Source: Delphinapterus leucas
Lineage: Eukaryota > Chordata > Mammalia > Artiodactyla > Monodontidae
DNA length: 64,000 nucleotides
Direction of reading: 5' to 3'
Assembly: GCF_002288925.2 (NCBI RefSeq)
Contig: NW_022098036.1
Location: forward strand, 42,579,148 to 42,643,147
Below the pieces are notes generated by a model. It had not been told where the DNA came from. It saw nothing but the letters and a program-made list of their open reading frames with translations, and did no database searches. A program made the position numbers and the translations under genes. This document shows, piece after piece, positions 12,116 to 23,292 of this stretch; within the stretch, counting starts at the first letter, position 1; the number at the start of each line of letters is the position of its first letter.

Positions 12116-13504
12116 GTAAGTATTTCAATAAGCCCCTAGATGTGTGTTAAATTAGATGCCTGCTCCTCAGGCTGAGGCTTTAAGGTAAGCAATTAGGTCT
12201 CTTTCACAGAAAGACAATGCTTTTCAGTTGGCTGCCTCTGTGCTGGGCCCAGGGGTGTAGTCAGGTCTCAGAGAGCCCTTTAAGAACCATTTCTCAGTTT
12301 GCTACAGCCTTGTGGGCCTTATGAATGCAAGACCCATTGGCTTTCAAAGCTAGACGTTTTGAGGGCTCATCTCTCAGGTGCAAATCTTAAAAGCTGAGGT
12401 GAAAGAATTAGGGTTCAAACCAGTCGCTCCTCAGGGGTTTTGCGTTCCCTTCATACTGTGTGTTGCCACTCCAGGGCTGAGGTTTATGGCAAGAGTGTGT
12501 CTCAACCTCTCCTACCCATTTCGATGTGGTTTTTTCTCATCTACGTGATGTGCAGGAGTTGCTCAGCTCGTTTTGGGGTTTCTTTCAGAGGAAATTGTTC
12601 TGTATGTAGCTGTAGATTTGGTGTGTCTGTGGGACGAGGTGAGTTCAGCAGCCTCCTACATTGCCGACTTGAACCAGAAATCTCAAGTTTTCTTTTGCAT
12701 CCAGTTATCGCTAAAGGTTGCTTGTCATAGTAGAAGAAGCCTTTCCAGATGTCTGTTTTCTATCTGTCCCAAATGTTTCTGCTTCTCTCTTTCTGATTAT
12801 AAGATCTGAGGTTTACCCAGTGACTTTGGAATAGCCGTTGACATAATGGCAAGTAGTTACACTTTACTACTACTATCAAAACTACATTACAGAGTGGAAA
12901 ATGGTAAAAGAGACAAAAAGCAAGATGAAAAACCAAAATTGGTGTATTACTTGCTGTGCATCCTGTGCATATGGATTCCCTCTACTCTGGGATGAGACCT
13001 GCTTTTAGACATCAATAATATAAACAATGACTCACTCAAAGAGGTTTTGTCCATTTTATAATGCTGCCTGGAGGCACAAAAAGGAGAAACAAATAAGAAT
13101 GTGTAAGACTCACCCATAACCAAGAAAGAACATGTCCCAGATCTTCCTTTTACAGACATGGCAGGATGTGGTGCTCTGCTCTCTTGATCATGTTTACTGT
13201 CCCCACAAGAGGGGTGATAATTGTTTCTCTGCCCCTTTGTTCCCCTTTCCCCATCTTACCATCTCTCCAAGAATGATGGGAGTCCTTCAGTAATATTGCT
13301 TCAGAAGCTTGCTAAGAGTGGCAAACAACGGTAGCAAGAGGAAGCTGCCCCCCTGCAAACTCCATTTATTGTAAATAATGTGAAGAAACAGGACTATTAG
13401 ATCTCCTGGCTTGAATTCAAGGGCCAGCAGTATAAAGGGGAAACTGAGTGTTGAACACATGGTATAGCATCAGACTGAAGCTGAGACACTGGAAGAAAAG
13501 GAAG
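12116..13504. other. Unassigned, apparently unique sequence
   Basis: No gene or repeat recognised. The open frames of 70-100 codons at 12.4-12.8 kb and 12.9-13.2 kb lack recognisable domains. Confidence 0.45.
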
Positions 13505-13865
13505 AAGTGTCTTTTTTCAGGCTGATATAACAGAACACCATAGTCTGGGTGGCATATAAATAACAGACATTTATTTCTCAGAGTTCTGGAGGTAGGAAGT
13601 CTGAGGTCAACATGCCAGCATGTTAGGTTCTGGTGAGAACACTCTTCTGGGTTGCAGATGACCATTTTCTCATTGTAGCCTCACATGGTAGAGATAGCAA
13701 TCATCTCTCTAGTGTCCTTTCTAATAAGGACACTAATCCCATTCACGAGGGTTCCACCCTCATGACTTAATCACCTCAGAAAGGCCCAACCTCTTAATTT
13801 CATCCCATTGGGGGTTAGGATTTCAACATATAAATTTTGGGGGGGACATTCATATGCTGTTATTG
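13505..13865 (-). mobile_element. MaLR LTR, MST type
   Basis: On the minus strand the sequence starts 'tgtccccccaaaatttatat', passes 'gattaagtcatgagggtgga' and ends with an AATAAA-containing block ('gagaaataaatgtctgtt') and 'ccacccagactatggtg', the order of an MST/THE1-class MaLR LTR. No internal region is attached, so it is a solo LTR. Confidence 0.85.
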
Positions 13866-14089
13866 AGCTTCCTTCTCACTCTAGCTGATACCTTTGTATC
13901 TTTTTTTGAGGTCCAGAAAGAACAGAGATAACTTATCCTAGACATATCTTTGCAGAATTATGTTAAACTTTTCTCAAAAATATAATAAATGCTCATTGAT
14001 GAAAATGTATAGAAATGAAAAAGAACATATATGACACAAAAATCACTCTAATTCCAACATTCAAAGGAATCCCTGTATTAACTCTTGCT

Positions 14090-14470
14090 AAGAATCTCAA
14101 AACTTGATGACTTAAAAAAGTAATAATTTATTAATGCTTCTGGGTTTACAAGTCAGCTGGGAAGTACTTCTGATTTGGACTGGGTTTGGCTGATCTTGGC
14201 TGGGCTCATTTTTGCAACTCTCATTAGCTGATGGGGCAGTTGGGGTCCTCTGGGGGCTTCCTAGAATCTGGTTGGTCTAGGATGGCCTCAGCTTGGATGA
14301 TTTGTCTCTGTTTCACGTGGTCTCCCATCTTCCAGGATGCTGACCCAGATTTATTGTTCTCCTGGCAGAAGTAGCATTCTGAGAGGGAAGGGAGAAATGG
14401 TCAAGGACTCTTGAGGCCTAGGCTTATAGCTGGCACAGTGTTAACTCAGCTGAATTCTACTGAATAGTAA
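14090..14470 (-). repeat. Old LTR-like interspersed repeat, family uncertain
   Basis: Contains blocks typical of old dispersed LTR-like repeats in antisense ('taataatttattaatgctt', 'aagtcagctgggaagtactt', 'ttgaggcctaggcttatagc', 'ctggcacagtgttaactc'). Sense strand is inferred from the AATAAA-like block on the minus strand. The family is not certain. Confidence 0.4.
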
Positions 14471-14579
14471 AGAGTAAGAAAATAACCTTTAATTCTTGGT
14501 GGTAGGAGCTCCAAAGACACATTGTAAAGGGAAGGGCAGAAAATTGAGGCTCTTTTTACAATTAATGAGCTACAACTCC

Positions 14580-15490
14580 TTTAAATTTGTGTGTATATAG
14601 ATAGAAAGATAGGTAAGTAGAGAGATATTTATATGTAGAGACAGATGTACTTTTAAAATTCAAATCTAGTAATAAAGTTATAAAAATTTATATACATGAA
14701 ATATATGTATATGTAGCTATGTGTTTTATATATATTAATCATTATGTACATTATAATACCATATAAATGTGTAATTGTATAATGTGTAATACATATTATT
14801 TATAATATAATTATAAATAATATAAAAAATTTACAAACTAGGATTATAGAACGTAATATTCTGAATTTATTTCATGTTCTTCCAGAACTGTTTCTTATTT
14901 TATAAAATAATGTTTGAAAATATTAATCTAGTGGTACAAATACCTAATTGTACAAATAAACTATAATATTTTTAACTAAGAGCCACTTTATTTCATTTAG
15001 TTTTTTGAAACGTTCACTCTGTTTTAATTATACTTTATGGTAAAGAAAAAGCAATGAGCAATAAATTCTCTTCAAAATAGAATTAAATAATTTTGTAGCA
15101 GTGATAAAACACGAAAGGCAATGATCAAAAATATATAAAACTATATTTTTATAACTTAAAAATATAACATATTAAATAAAGAATTCATGAGTTATCTTAA
15201 ACAATAATAAAATCCCAATTATACTAAGTAATTCTGGGAAACAGTGAGGAATGAAGTGAAATTGTGCGTGTCTCCTTGTCTTGCATGAGAAAGGGCTCTA
15301 CACAGTATCTTTGTATATAATTCTACTCTAAAGTCCATAGCGTAGAGAAACCCTCACATATAATGCCATACAGATATACAAAAGTGTCACAATGGCTTTA
15401 TTTATAATGATAACAAGGCTGGAAACATTCAAAATGCCCATCAACAAGAGAATAGAAAAATGTATTATATGTAGCAGCAAAAACTAATGA
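14580..15490. repeat. AT-rich low-complexity region
   Basis: Dominated by TA-rich sequence with short tandem motifs (gata/gaga near 14,597-14,645; tata near 14,690-14,830). No family or gene recognised in the remaining part. Confidence 0.6.
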
Positions 15491-15499
15491 ACTCCAACA

Positions 15500-15720
15500 G
15501 TAGTTAGGGCAGGGCTCTGACACCAGACTGCCTGGGTTCATACATAGCTCCAGCTCTTAAAATCTGCCTGACCACTAGCAACATACTTACTCCTTACCGC
15601 ATATTCCATATTCCATTTTCCTCATCCCAAAAGTTGAGAATAATACCTCATTGTTTCTTGTAAACAATAATTATAAACACATGTGAATTATTTATAATAG
15701 TCCCTCGCACGTAGCTCTTC
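15500..15720 (+). mobile_element. MIR SINE
   Basis: Sense MIR: 'gacaccagactgcctgggtt', a splayed core, 'ttttcctcatcccaaaagtt', and a terminal block 'agtccctcgcacgtagctc'. Confidence 0.7.
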
Positions 15721-15829
15721 AGGAAGGGTTTTTTGTTTGTTTTCCTTTGGGTTTTTTTTTTTTTCCCTCAGATGTGGAAGAAACACATTTTTTCATTGCA
15801 AATCAAAAAATTTCTAGGTGGTGTCTTTT

Positions 15830-16436
15830 TACCCATCTTTCTTTGGGTATAATTGCTCCCTCCTTGGACCTTTGTAGTGACTCTTCCTTCTGCCTTCCCC
15901 TTTATCCATTTAGCTCTTCATGTATTTTCTCAAATTTCACCTTCTCAGTGAAGCTACACTGACAATGTTACTTAGAATTGCAGACCCAATCTCCACTGCT
16001 GGTAGTTCCGATTTCCCTTACTCTGCTCAATTTTCATCCCCCACCTCATCTCCTAAAGTACTGTGTATTCCATTTTTAATTAAGCTTTTTTTTTGCTGTG
16101 CGCGGGTCTCTCACTGTTTTGGCCTCTCCCGTTGCGGAGCACAGGCTCCGAACGCACAGGTCCAGCAGCCATGGCTCACGGGCCCAGCCGCTCCGCGGCA
16201 TGTGGGATCTTCCCGGACCGGGGCACGAACCCGTGTTCCCTAGCATCGGCAGGCGGACTCTCAACCACTGCACCACCAGGGAAGCCCAAGCTTATTGTTT
16301 ACTACCTGTCCTTTCTCACTAGAATCCAAGCTCCTCATGGGCTGGAATTTTTGTTTATTTTGTTTGATGCGGATTCAGAAAACTAGAGCAGTGTCCGGCA
16401 CATAACAGGAACTCAAATATTTTGTTGAATGAGTAG
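15830..16436 (+). mobile_element. L2 LINE 3' end, interrupted by a SINE
   Basis: 'ctcaaatttcaccttctcag' (about 15,929) through 'tcctaaagtactgtgtattc' is the L2 3' region. It resumes after the CHR-2 insertion at 16,294 and ends with 'agcagtgtccggcacataac' and 'ttgttgaatgagt', the classical L2 3' terminus. Confidence 0.75.
16088..16287 (-). mobile_element. CHR-2-type cetacean SINE inserted in L2
   Basis: Reverse-oriented full-length copy, T tail at the left and head at the right, with 'aagctt' repeated on each side (16,082-16,087 and 16,288-16,293). It splits an L2, so it is the younger of the two. Confidence 0.93.
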
Positions 16437-16439
16437 TTT

Positions 16440-16620
16440 TGAATTCTCACCTAATAACTATCTGGCTTACAGACTTGGGAAAGTCACTTAACCGTTTGAG
16501 CCTCAGTTTCCTTGTCTGTTTTCTGGAGAGGAGAACACCTGTGTTTGAGGTTTGTTGTAATGATCCAAGCTGATATCTTGGATGTACTCAGTACAGTTCT
16601 GACACACTTATGGGGAGCAG
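16440..16620 (+). mobile_element. MIR SINE
   Basis: Sense MIR core: 'ctggcttacagacttgggaa', 'cacttaaccgtttgagcctc', 'agtttccttgtctg'. It directly follows the L2 end. Confidence 0.7.
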
Positions 16621-16743
16621 AAAAGGCTGCTGTTCTTCTCTTCCCCTTCTCCTCTTTTCCCTCCATTATTGTCATCCTCAGTTTCCATTAAAATTACTGA
16701 GCTGCTTACTAAATCTTTTAATTTTTAAATAATGCACATTTTG

Positions 16744-16945
16744 GGTTTCCTTGGTGGCGCAGTGGTTGAGAGTCCGCCTGCCGCTGCACGGGACATGGGT
16801 TTGTGCCCCGGTCCAGGAAGATCCCACATGCCGCGGAGCGGCTGGGCCCGTGAGCCATGGCCGCTGAGCCTGCGCGTCCGGAGCCTGTGCTCCGCAACGG
16901 GAGAGGCCACAACAGTGAGAGGCCCGCGTACCGCAAAAAAAAAAA
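16744..16945 (+). mobile_element. CHR-2-type cetacean SINE
   Basis: Full-length sense copy with a diverged head ('ggtttccttggtggcgcag') and a short A tail. Target duplication 'cacattttg' at 16,735-16,743 and 16,946-16,954. Confidence 0.95.
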
Positions 16946-16954
16946 CACATTTTG

Positions 16955-18864
16955 AAGTAATTAAAATCTCAAAAGTGGCATGGACTAAGGGCTAAACGTT
17001 CAGAGGAAGGACATGCTGTTGGGGATCATGGGTGGTGAAGACAGGGAGAGTCCCTAGAGGAAGATGGAAGCCTGAGAGTGGAAGATCAGTGAGTTTGGAG
17101 AGCCTGTGTTTAGGCTTAGGCATTGCTCATGACCAACTGGATGCCTTGCCAGGGCTTAGCTTCTCTCAGTTTGGTTACACATATGAAAATTGGGGATCAT
17201 AATATCTTCTTTTTGAGTTTGAATGGAGAATTACATGAGGTAATTTTTGTAAAAGCATCTGGACTGGGCTGTCACATAGTAGAGCTTGAAAAAAGTTAGT
17301 TGGATCTGAGGAGACACTTGATCCTTACCTAGGTGAGGAGAATTTCAACATTTAGAGATGATGGAAATAAAGGAGGGAAAAAGAGAAAGTTATAGATGCA
17401 ATGAGATCCAAGACATAGATGGAAAATATCTTGGGATCATTGATTTAGCCTTTATAAGCATCTATAAGAATTTATCAGCATAAAAACATTGATTTTAGCC
17501 AGAGAATAGAAGTCTTCACTTTCATGTAAATGTTTGAAATTATTCAGTGGTCAGTGGTAAACCTTAAGAGCAGTTTGAGCATGAAATTAATAAGATGGGA
17601 ACTATGCTTTAGTGAGATTGATTAATATGACAGCAAATGTGCAAGCTCCACTGGAAGAGAAGAGACTCCAGGCAGTGAGACCAACCCCTACTGGGTGCCT
17701 GGCGCTTAACCAATATTTGCTGAATTAATTGAATATTAAAGAATGTATTTGCATTTTGTTAGGTGCACTATTCACCATTCTAATTGGTGTCTAGAGACAT
17801 TGTGCACATGATAATTCTTTGCTTATTCTTTCCATCTCTGATGCATGTAATGGGAATGAAGAAAATGGACATTTCCAGTGACTCTCAGGATTGACATACT
17901 GTCTCCTCTTTGCCTCATTTGAAATGCAGAGATTGAAAGTCAAATTTAAAGGATAGAGAAGATTGCATTAAGTCATTAAATAAAACGTCCCTTGAGGCTG
18001 CAACTCTGTTGGGATGTAAACAGCCACTTGTCAGCAATATGGGCTTAACCACCTTAAACATTTTCTTTTTCTTTTTTGGCCTAACAAAATGATGGCTCTT
18101 GCAAAATGGAGCAGGCTTCTGGTTTGAAGTGATCTTTGGTTGACACTTGTGTGCCATAGTGGATCTGGCATCCCACTTTGTGAATGGGCGTGAGCATGGG
18201 CAGCCAGTCTTAGTGGCTGATGTGCATTGATTATGCAGGATGTCAGGCTAGTAAAGTTGAAATGGCCGTCTGTCCTCAGCTTCTGTGCTGGCCACTGAAG
18301 GGATGGGCTGTCAGGAGTCCAGCTTTCAGCTCAATTAATTCCAAAAAATAAGAATTAGCTTCTGCAGTGAACTGCAGCAAGTTAATATGCCTCGGAAATC
18401 AGAGTAGGTATTCTTCCAAGAGAAAAAGCAGAATCTTTCACTTTATGGCTGTTTCTGTATAAAGTGAAAGACTCTACAATGAAAAAAAAAAAAGTCCCTC
18501 CCCCCCCAGGTTTTGTTATTTTACTTTCTCTCTCCCTGGAATGGGTGTGGTTCTAAGCAATAGCTGAATTTTACTCATGTTTTCTAAGAGAGTAAGGAAG
18601 TCTAGGGCACTGTCATTTCTAAGTCTTCTTTTTATTTTTTCCTGTTTTTGATTAAAAAAAATAATCTAAAGGCGCAGATCAGATCAAAACTTATGTTGTT
18701 GGTGCATTAAGCCAAATGTTCCAGTGCTGACGGTTCCTGGATTGGCTCTCTAAATGTTGGGTCTCTTCAGGTCTTTTCTGAAGAGTCCAATAGCAGAAAC
18801 TTATTTCGTCTAGAGACCAATTTGTGTGATGGTCTCTTGGGTTTGTATTGTATTAAAATGATTC
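16955..18864. other. Apparently unique sequence, possibly conserved non-coding
   Basis: No repeat family or gene recognised over about 1.9 kb, apart from a short possible repeat trace near 17,220-17,300. The interval 17.75-18.48 kb has complex, non-repetitive sequence with several TAAT-type motifs and the hairpin at 18,430-18,475. Confidence 0.4.
18430..18475. repeat. Hairpin with 13-bp perfect stem
   Basis: 'tctttcactttat' (18,434-18,446) pairs perfectly with 'ataaagtgaaaga' (18,459-18,471) around a 12-nt loop. After one mismatch, three more pairs extend the stem to 17 positions. It is shorter than a usual microRNA precursor. No gene context is visible. Confidence 0.8.
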
Positions 18865-18975
18865 CATCAGAGAGTAAACTGCTGAAGGGCAGAGTCTCTC
18901 CCTTTCTCATGGACATGCCTCTGGTCACTAGCATTAAGTCTGGCATTTGCCAGGTGCTCAGTAAATATTTTTAAA
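18865..18975 (+). mobile_element. L2 LINE 3' terminus
   Basis: 'aactgctgaagggcagagtc' and 'gccaggtgctcagtaaatat' match the L2 3' end. Confidence 0.7.
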
Positions 18976-19079
18976 ATCAGTGTGTGAAACTCATTATGTA
19001 GGATCTGTTTGGAAGGGTTCAGGGGACACAGAAGAGATGGGGAAGAGAAATGTGATTCACTGAATCTTTATACATACAT

Positions 19080-19325
19080 GGGTATTCCTTACCCAGCTTT
19101 TAATTAGCAGCTTAGATGTCACTGTCTTCATTCAGCAAAACCTTCATAATCATTCAGGTCTGGTTTACTTATCCCTCGTATATGTCCCCACCTATCTGTC
19201 AAGTGTATTCTTATGATTGCTCTTTTATGGGCTATGCCTCCCCACCAGACTGCAAAACCCATGAGGGTGGGAACAGCATTTTCCTGTTCACTACTGTAGC
19301 CCAAGGGCCTGTGATATTGCCTACT
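19080..19325 (+). mobile_element. L2 LINE fragment
   Basis: 'agatgtcactgtcttcattc', 'gcaaaacccatgagggtggg' and 'actgtagcccaagggcctg' follow the L2 3' order in sense orientation. Confidence 0.65.
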
Positions 19326-19359
19326 TCTTCAGTCTCTACAGTGGGTTGTTTGGTTTCAT

Positions 19360-19500
19360 TTTTACCATGTTTCCATGACGGAAGCATTAAATTCAGGCAA
19401 GAAAAGTGAGGTTCATAGCTTACATGACTTACTAAAATCAAGAATCTTATAAATGGCAGAGCCTGAATTAAATCCAGATCTAGCCCGGTCTATATTTTTT
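19360..19500 (-). mobile_element. MIR SINE fragment
   Basis: Antisense MIR core: 'ttcatagcttacatgactta', 'aaatggcagagcctgaatta', 'aatccagatct'. Confidence 0.55.
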
Positions 19501-20955
19501 CATCTATATAACACTGCTGTGCTACTCTATGATAGTGATGGTTTGGTGCCTCGAGCGTGTGAAGCGTTCACTCAAGGAGAAAAATGTTGCTAGAGATATG
19601 TTTAGGGAAGCCCACAGATCTGCCGCCTGAGATATAGAAGCTTCCAGTCTTATGTTGACCATTCCTGATATAGTAATGTTGCTCCTGTCTCTTTCAACTG
19701 CATCTCCATAGCTTTATGTTTGTTTTCAATATTTCATTTATAAAAGTAAATTCAGTGCCTGGACATCTGGGTATATAGGCAAACAATAAGATATCATACA
19801 TTTCAATTTCAACATGAGCCAGAGGGACTATCTATCAAATCAGGCAAAAGCCTATCTGGAAAGAAGGGATAAAATTTTATCAAGAGAATATATTAAAAAA
19901 CAGATGGAATTGGGAAATACGTACAAGTACAAATCATACATACAGCACCTCTGCTGCCCCTAACTATATTGTGGAAGCTAGACTACAGATTCCTAAAGCC
20001 AATCTAAGGACAAAATGAAGGAAAAGTGGACAAACATCCTCAGGGTAACTTTAAGTTTCAGTTAAGTCTTTTTCTAGCGCTCTCTGTTGCATAGTCAGAG
20101 TCTTGGGAGACAAGGTTTCAGAATTATTTATTAGACAAATAAGAAAAGAAGGTAGAGAAATGGCGAAGGAGACATAGAACACCTTCAGGCTAATGTTACG
20201 CAGGGCTACTGTCTTTAGTAAGGTGGAAGAAGAGTTTAAAACAAAAATTTTTTAATTATGTCCTCTGCCTATAATCCATGGCATTTTTTGAAAAACCTTC
20301 AAAGATATTTCAGACCTCTCCATTTATTAACGTCTTGGAGTAAACATGGCTGAAAACAAATTCTTTATTTTCAGTCTTTGTCTTGATGATGCATAAGACA
20401 AGGGATCTGGATTGATAAGACTTTTTTTTTCTTTCATATAACGCACTTTTTCTTTTTTCACCTCTGCCTCATACATTACTATGGCTGATAGGAAACTTTA
20501 AAGGTTATTTAGCCCAACGTTTTACTTCGAAGATCAGAGGTTTAAACATTTGACATTAAGCAACTCTTTGCACCATGCTCCGCTATCCTTGACCCTTAGA
20601 AAAAGTTCCAGATTTAGCGTTGGTTTCACAGCCGAGATGCCATCATTTACCCGCCTGATAGTCCTTCCCAGAGGGTCAAATTCTACCAGAGGTTGGTCAG
20701 CTTTCAGCTTTCCTTGGATTATGTCACTCAAAGCCTTTCTTTACCTCTTAAACCAAGTTAAGATGGTGTTACAAGGGCAGTATTACAGATTTCCACTCCC
20801 CAATTTATAATGTTAAATATCTATTTCTCTATCTACAATAATTATTGGGGTACAGTAGGAATAGGCACCTGTAGGCACAATAGGAAAAGAGAAATATAAT
20901 AATGCATAGTTTTTATTACATTCATGTCTAAGAGGGGCAAGGGGGAAAGTTGGTG
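19501..20955. other. Unassigned, apparently unique sequence
   Basis: No gene or repeat family recognised. Short opposed open frames at 20,534-20,810 are not protein-like. Confidence 0.4.
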
Positions 20956-21075
20956 GGGGGGGCATATGGGAATTCTTTGTACCACTTTTTAAATTTTTTG
21001 TAAATCTAAAACTAAAAAAATAAAGTATATTTTGTAAACAAATAAGAAAGTAAATAAGTAAATAAATAAAGGCCA
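20956..21075 (+). mobile_element. Old L1 3' end
   Basis: 'ggcatatgggaattctttgt' followed by 'gtaaatctaaaactaaaaaa' and an AAAT-rich tail resembles the 3' terminus of an old L1. Only about 120 bp remain. Confidence 0.5.
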
Positions 21076-21528
21076 CAGTCTGCAGGTTTTCTGCTACCTA
21101 CATTTTCCCTGGTCCCTTAAGTGTTTTATTCTAGGCCCAAAGCTGCTTAGCTGACTGAAATCCCAAGTTGATACCTACAGGTAGAAAAAAACGTGTTAGT
21201 TCTCTTGTAGACTAAATAGAAACCTCAATCCCTTAGTGCTTAGAGCTACCTTTAGGTAATATTCTGCAGAAAAGAAAAGGAAAGGAACTAACAACAAAAA
21301 ATGGTTGGGTCTTGTTTGAGTAACATGGCCTCTGAATAATTCTACCTTAAATCTTGTAGGAAGCATAGGTTCCCTGAGGCCAGCATTTATAGTGATTCTT
21401 TCACTCTCTGCAGTTTCCAAGTAGGATAAATTTTATGTGCAGTTATGGAGAAGAAAAATTATGTTTTTACAGGGACCACACTTTGTAATGATTATGAACC
21501 AAAAAACCTAAAATTAGTTTGTGGCCTA

Positions 21529-21557
21529 ACAAAACAAACAAACAAACAAACAAAACC
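21529..21557. repeat. (AAAC)n simple repeat
   Basis: About six or seven tandem 'aaac' units. Confidence 0.85.
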
Positions 21558-21632
21558 CTTCTAAGAACAGGGAGTATGATTTAGAAGGAGAATGACAAAA
21601 AAAAAATCGTTGTTGTTTTATTTTATGTTCAG

Positions 21633-21764
21633 AAAATGAACACATCGATGCTTAATGTTATGGAGCGATATAAACCAGCTTCAGCTATTTCTCTTGAGGA
21701 AAGTGATGAACTGGCTGAAAGTAAAAGGGATGCAAAACAAGTAGCACAGCTAACTGACATGTAG
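21633..21764 (+). other. Candidate small coding exon (weak)
   Basis: A pyrimidine-rich tract ending 'tttatgttcag' (AG at 21,631-21,632) is followed by a 42-codon frame starting ATG at 21,636 and ending TAG at 21,762-21,764. The peptide is hydrophilic and of mixed composition (it contains the block SLEESDELAESKRDAKQ), unlike the homopolymer-driven frames elsewhere. It matches no protein I can name. In AT-rich DNA a frame this short may well be chance. Confidence 0.18.
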
Positions 21765-23039
21765 TTCGTGTGTCTGTGGATTATGTGCATCAGAGATGTT
21801 TTCTTTTGTTCGTATTTACCAATACATTATTTAGAAATATTATGAGCTCGTATCCAGAATTATGCTTCTAAAAGAAATCTGCAGTGAGAGCAAGAACCCA
21901 TAGCATATTAAATTCATAGGATGTGGAGAAGTTAATAAATCATTTTTTATTAAGGCTAGATTTCCCCCCTTTTCTTTGACACAGTGATATATGCATGCAA
22001 CTAAATATCATAAACCCAATATTTGGATGCATGTGGATGAAAGTAAAAATATTCAGCTATTCATAAAAATTATTTCCTAAGGCATACATTCAAGTGGGGG
22101 ATTAGTTCAATCTGAGCTCTATTCTTTTAAAAAGAACATTAAAAGGCAAAGTCCTTGCTGCTAAAGTCACCTTCCTCCATCTCCCTACTTTGCCTCTCTC
22201 AGCTGGAAAACTACCTCAATTCTCTATTCTATTTGGGGTGACGAGACCTCCTGATCTTGTGACTAAAGGAAAAGCTGGAAGTGTTCTTATTTACTCTTGT
22301 ACAGAGTCAGCCATTTTGAACACATTTGTATTCACAGGGCTGTTCTCAGTCAGACCAGGCTGCATTCCACACGCTGTGTCTCTGATGCTCCAATGAGCAA
22401 CTGCTCCTGCAGCCGGTCCTGGTGCAGCTGAGTTACCTTCACATCCATCTCTCGCGCGATATGTAGCCGGAGGACACACCTTAGGACTTGGGAATTGTGC
22501 TTTGTGCAGGCTCTCCCCCTTGTGTTTCCTTGAAGATGTGAGCAAAGGAGAATACGAAATGGGGCATTTTGGTCACATTAATAAACACAGACATGGATCT
22601 TGTGAGCGGTACATAGTAAATGAAAAACAACCGAAATTAGCTTTGGCTAATTATGTAATGACTGTGAGTGAATCTCCTCCCTCTCTTCCAAAACTCTATT
22701 TTCTCTCTTATGTTCTTAAGAAAGACATTTGAATTCAGGTTCCCTGTATGGCAGTGGTGATTTCACATATATAATCTAATTTTTTACCACAGAAATATAG
22801 TTTTCCAAGAGTGTGTGTGTGTATGTGTTTGCATAAAATGTCTCATAAACTTCTAAAAGTCCCAGGAGAAGTGGAAGTGGGTATATATATGCATCCTCCA
22901 ACGGAAAAACAATTCTGAAGTTATTTACAGTACAAAGACCTTTTAATAGATTACGGGCTACATTTTTCTTAGGGAAAGATGTTAGGGATTGAAATACCAC
23001 CCTCCTGCAGCATTATTGTGCACTTATGAATCTCTGAAA

Positions 23040-23292
23040 GAGGTGGTATGAAGTGGTGCTTAAAAGAACAAACTCTTGAACCACACTGTCTGCTTGAACC
23101 CCAGCTATACCACACCTCAGATTTGTGGCACCAGCAAAATTTTGTAACTTCCTTGTGCTGAAGTTTCCTCTCCTGTAAAAGGGGGATCTTAACAGTCCCT
23201 AACTCATAGAACTGCTGAGGCAGTTAAATGGATTTCCATGAATAACTTGCTTAGAACAGTGTCAGGCCCACAGTAAGTAAGGACTGAATAAG
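23040..23292 (+). mobile_element. MIR SINE
   Basis: Nearly full-length sense MIR: 'aaccacactgtctgcttgaa', 'cttgtgctgaagtttcctct', 'gctgaggcagttaaatgga', 'aacagtgtcaggcccacagt'. Confidence 0.8.

Larger units (their letters stand above)
21076..23039. other. Apparently unique sequence
   Basis: No repeat family recognised apart from an (AAAC)n run at about 21,529-21,557. Contains the short splice-like open frame at 21,633-21,764 and, at 22.4-22.7 kb, a complex stretch including an isolated CpG-rich patch ('ctctcgcgcgatatgtagcc') and TAAT-rich motifs. Confidence 0.4.

Noticed and set aside
12440..12809. Overlapping Cys-rich frames suggesting a small secreted protein
   Set aside because: No signal peptide or conserved cysteine spacing is visible, and two frames overlap with similar composition, as expected from base composition alone.
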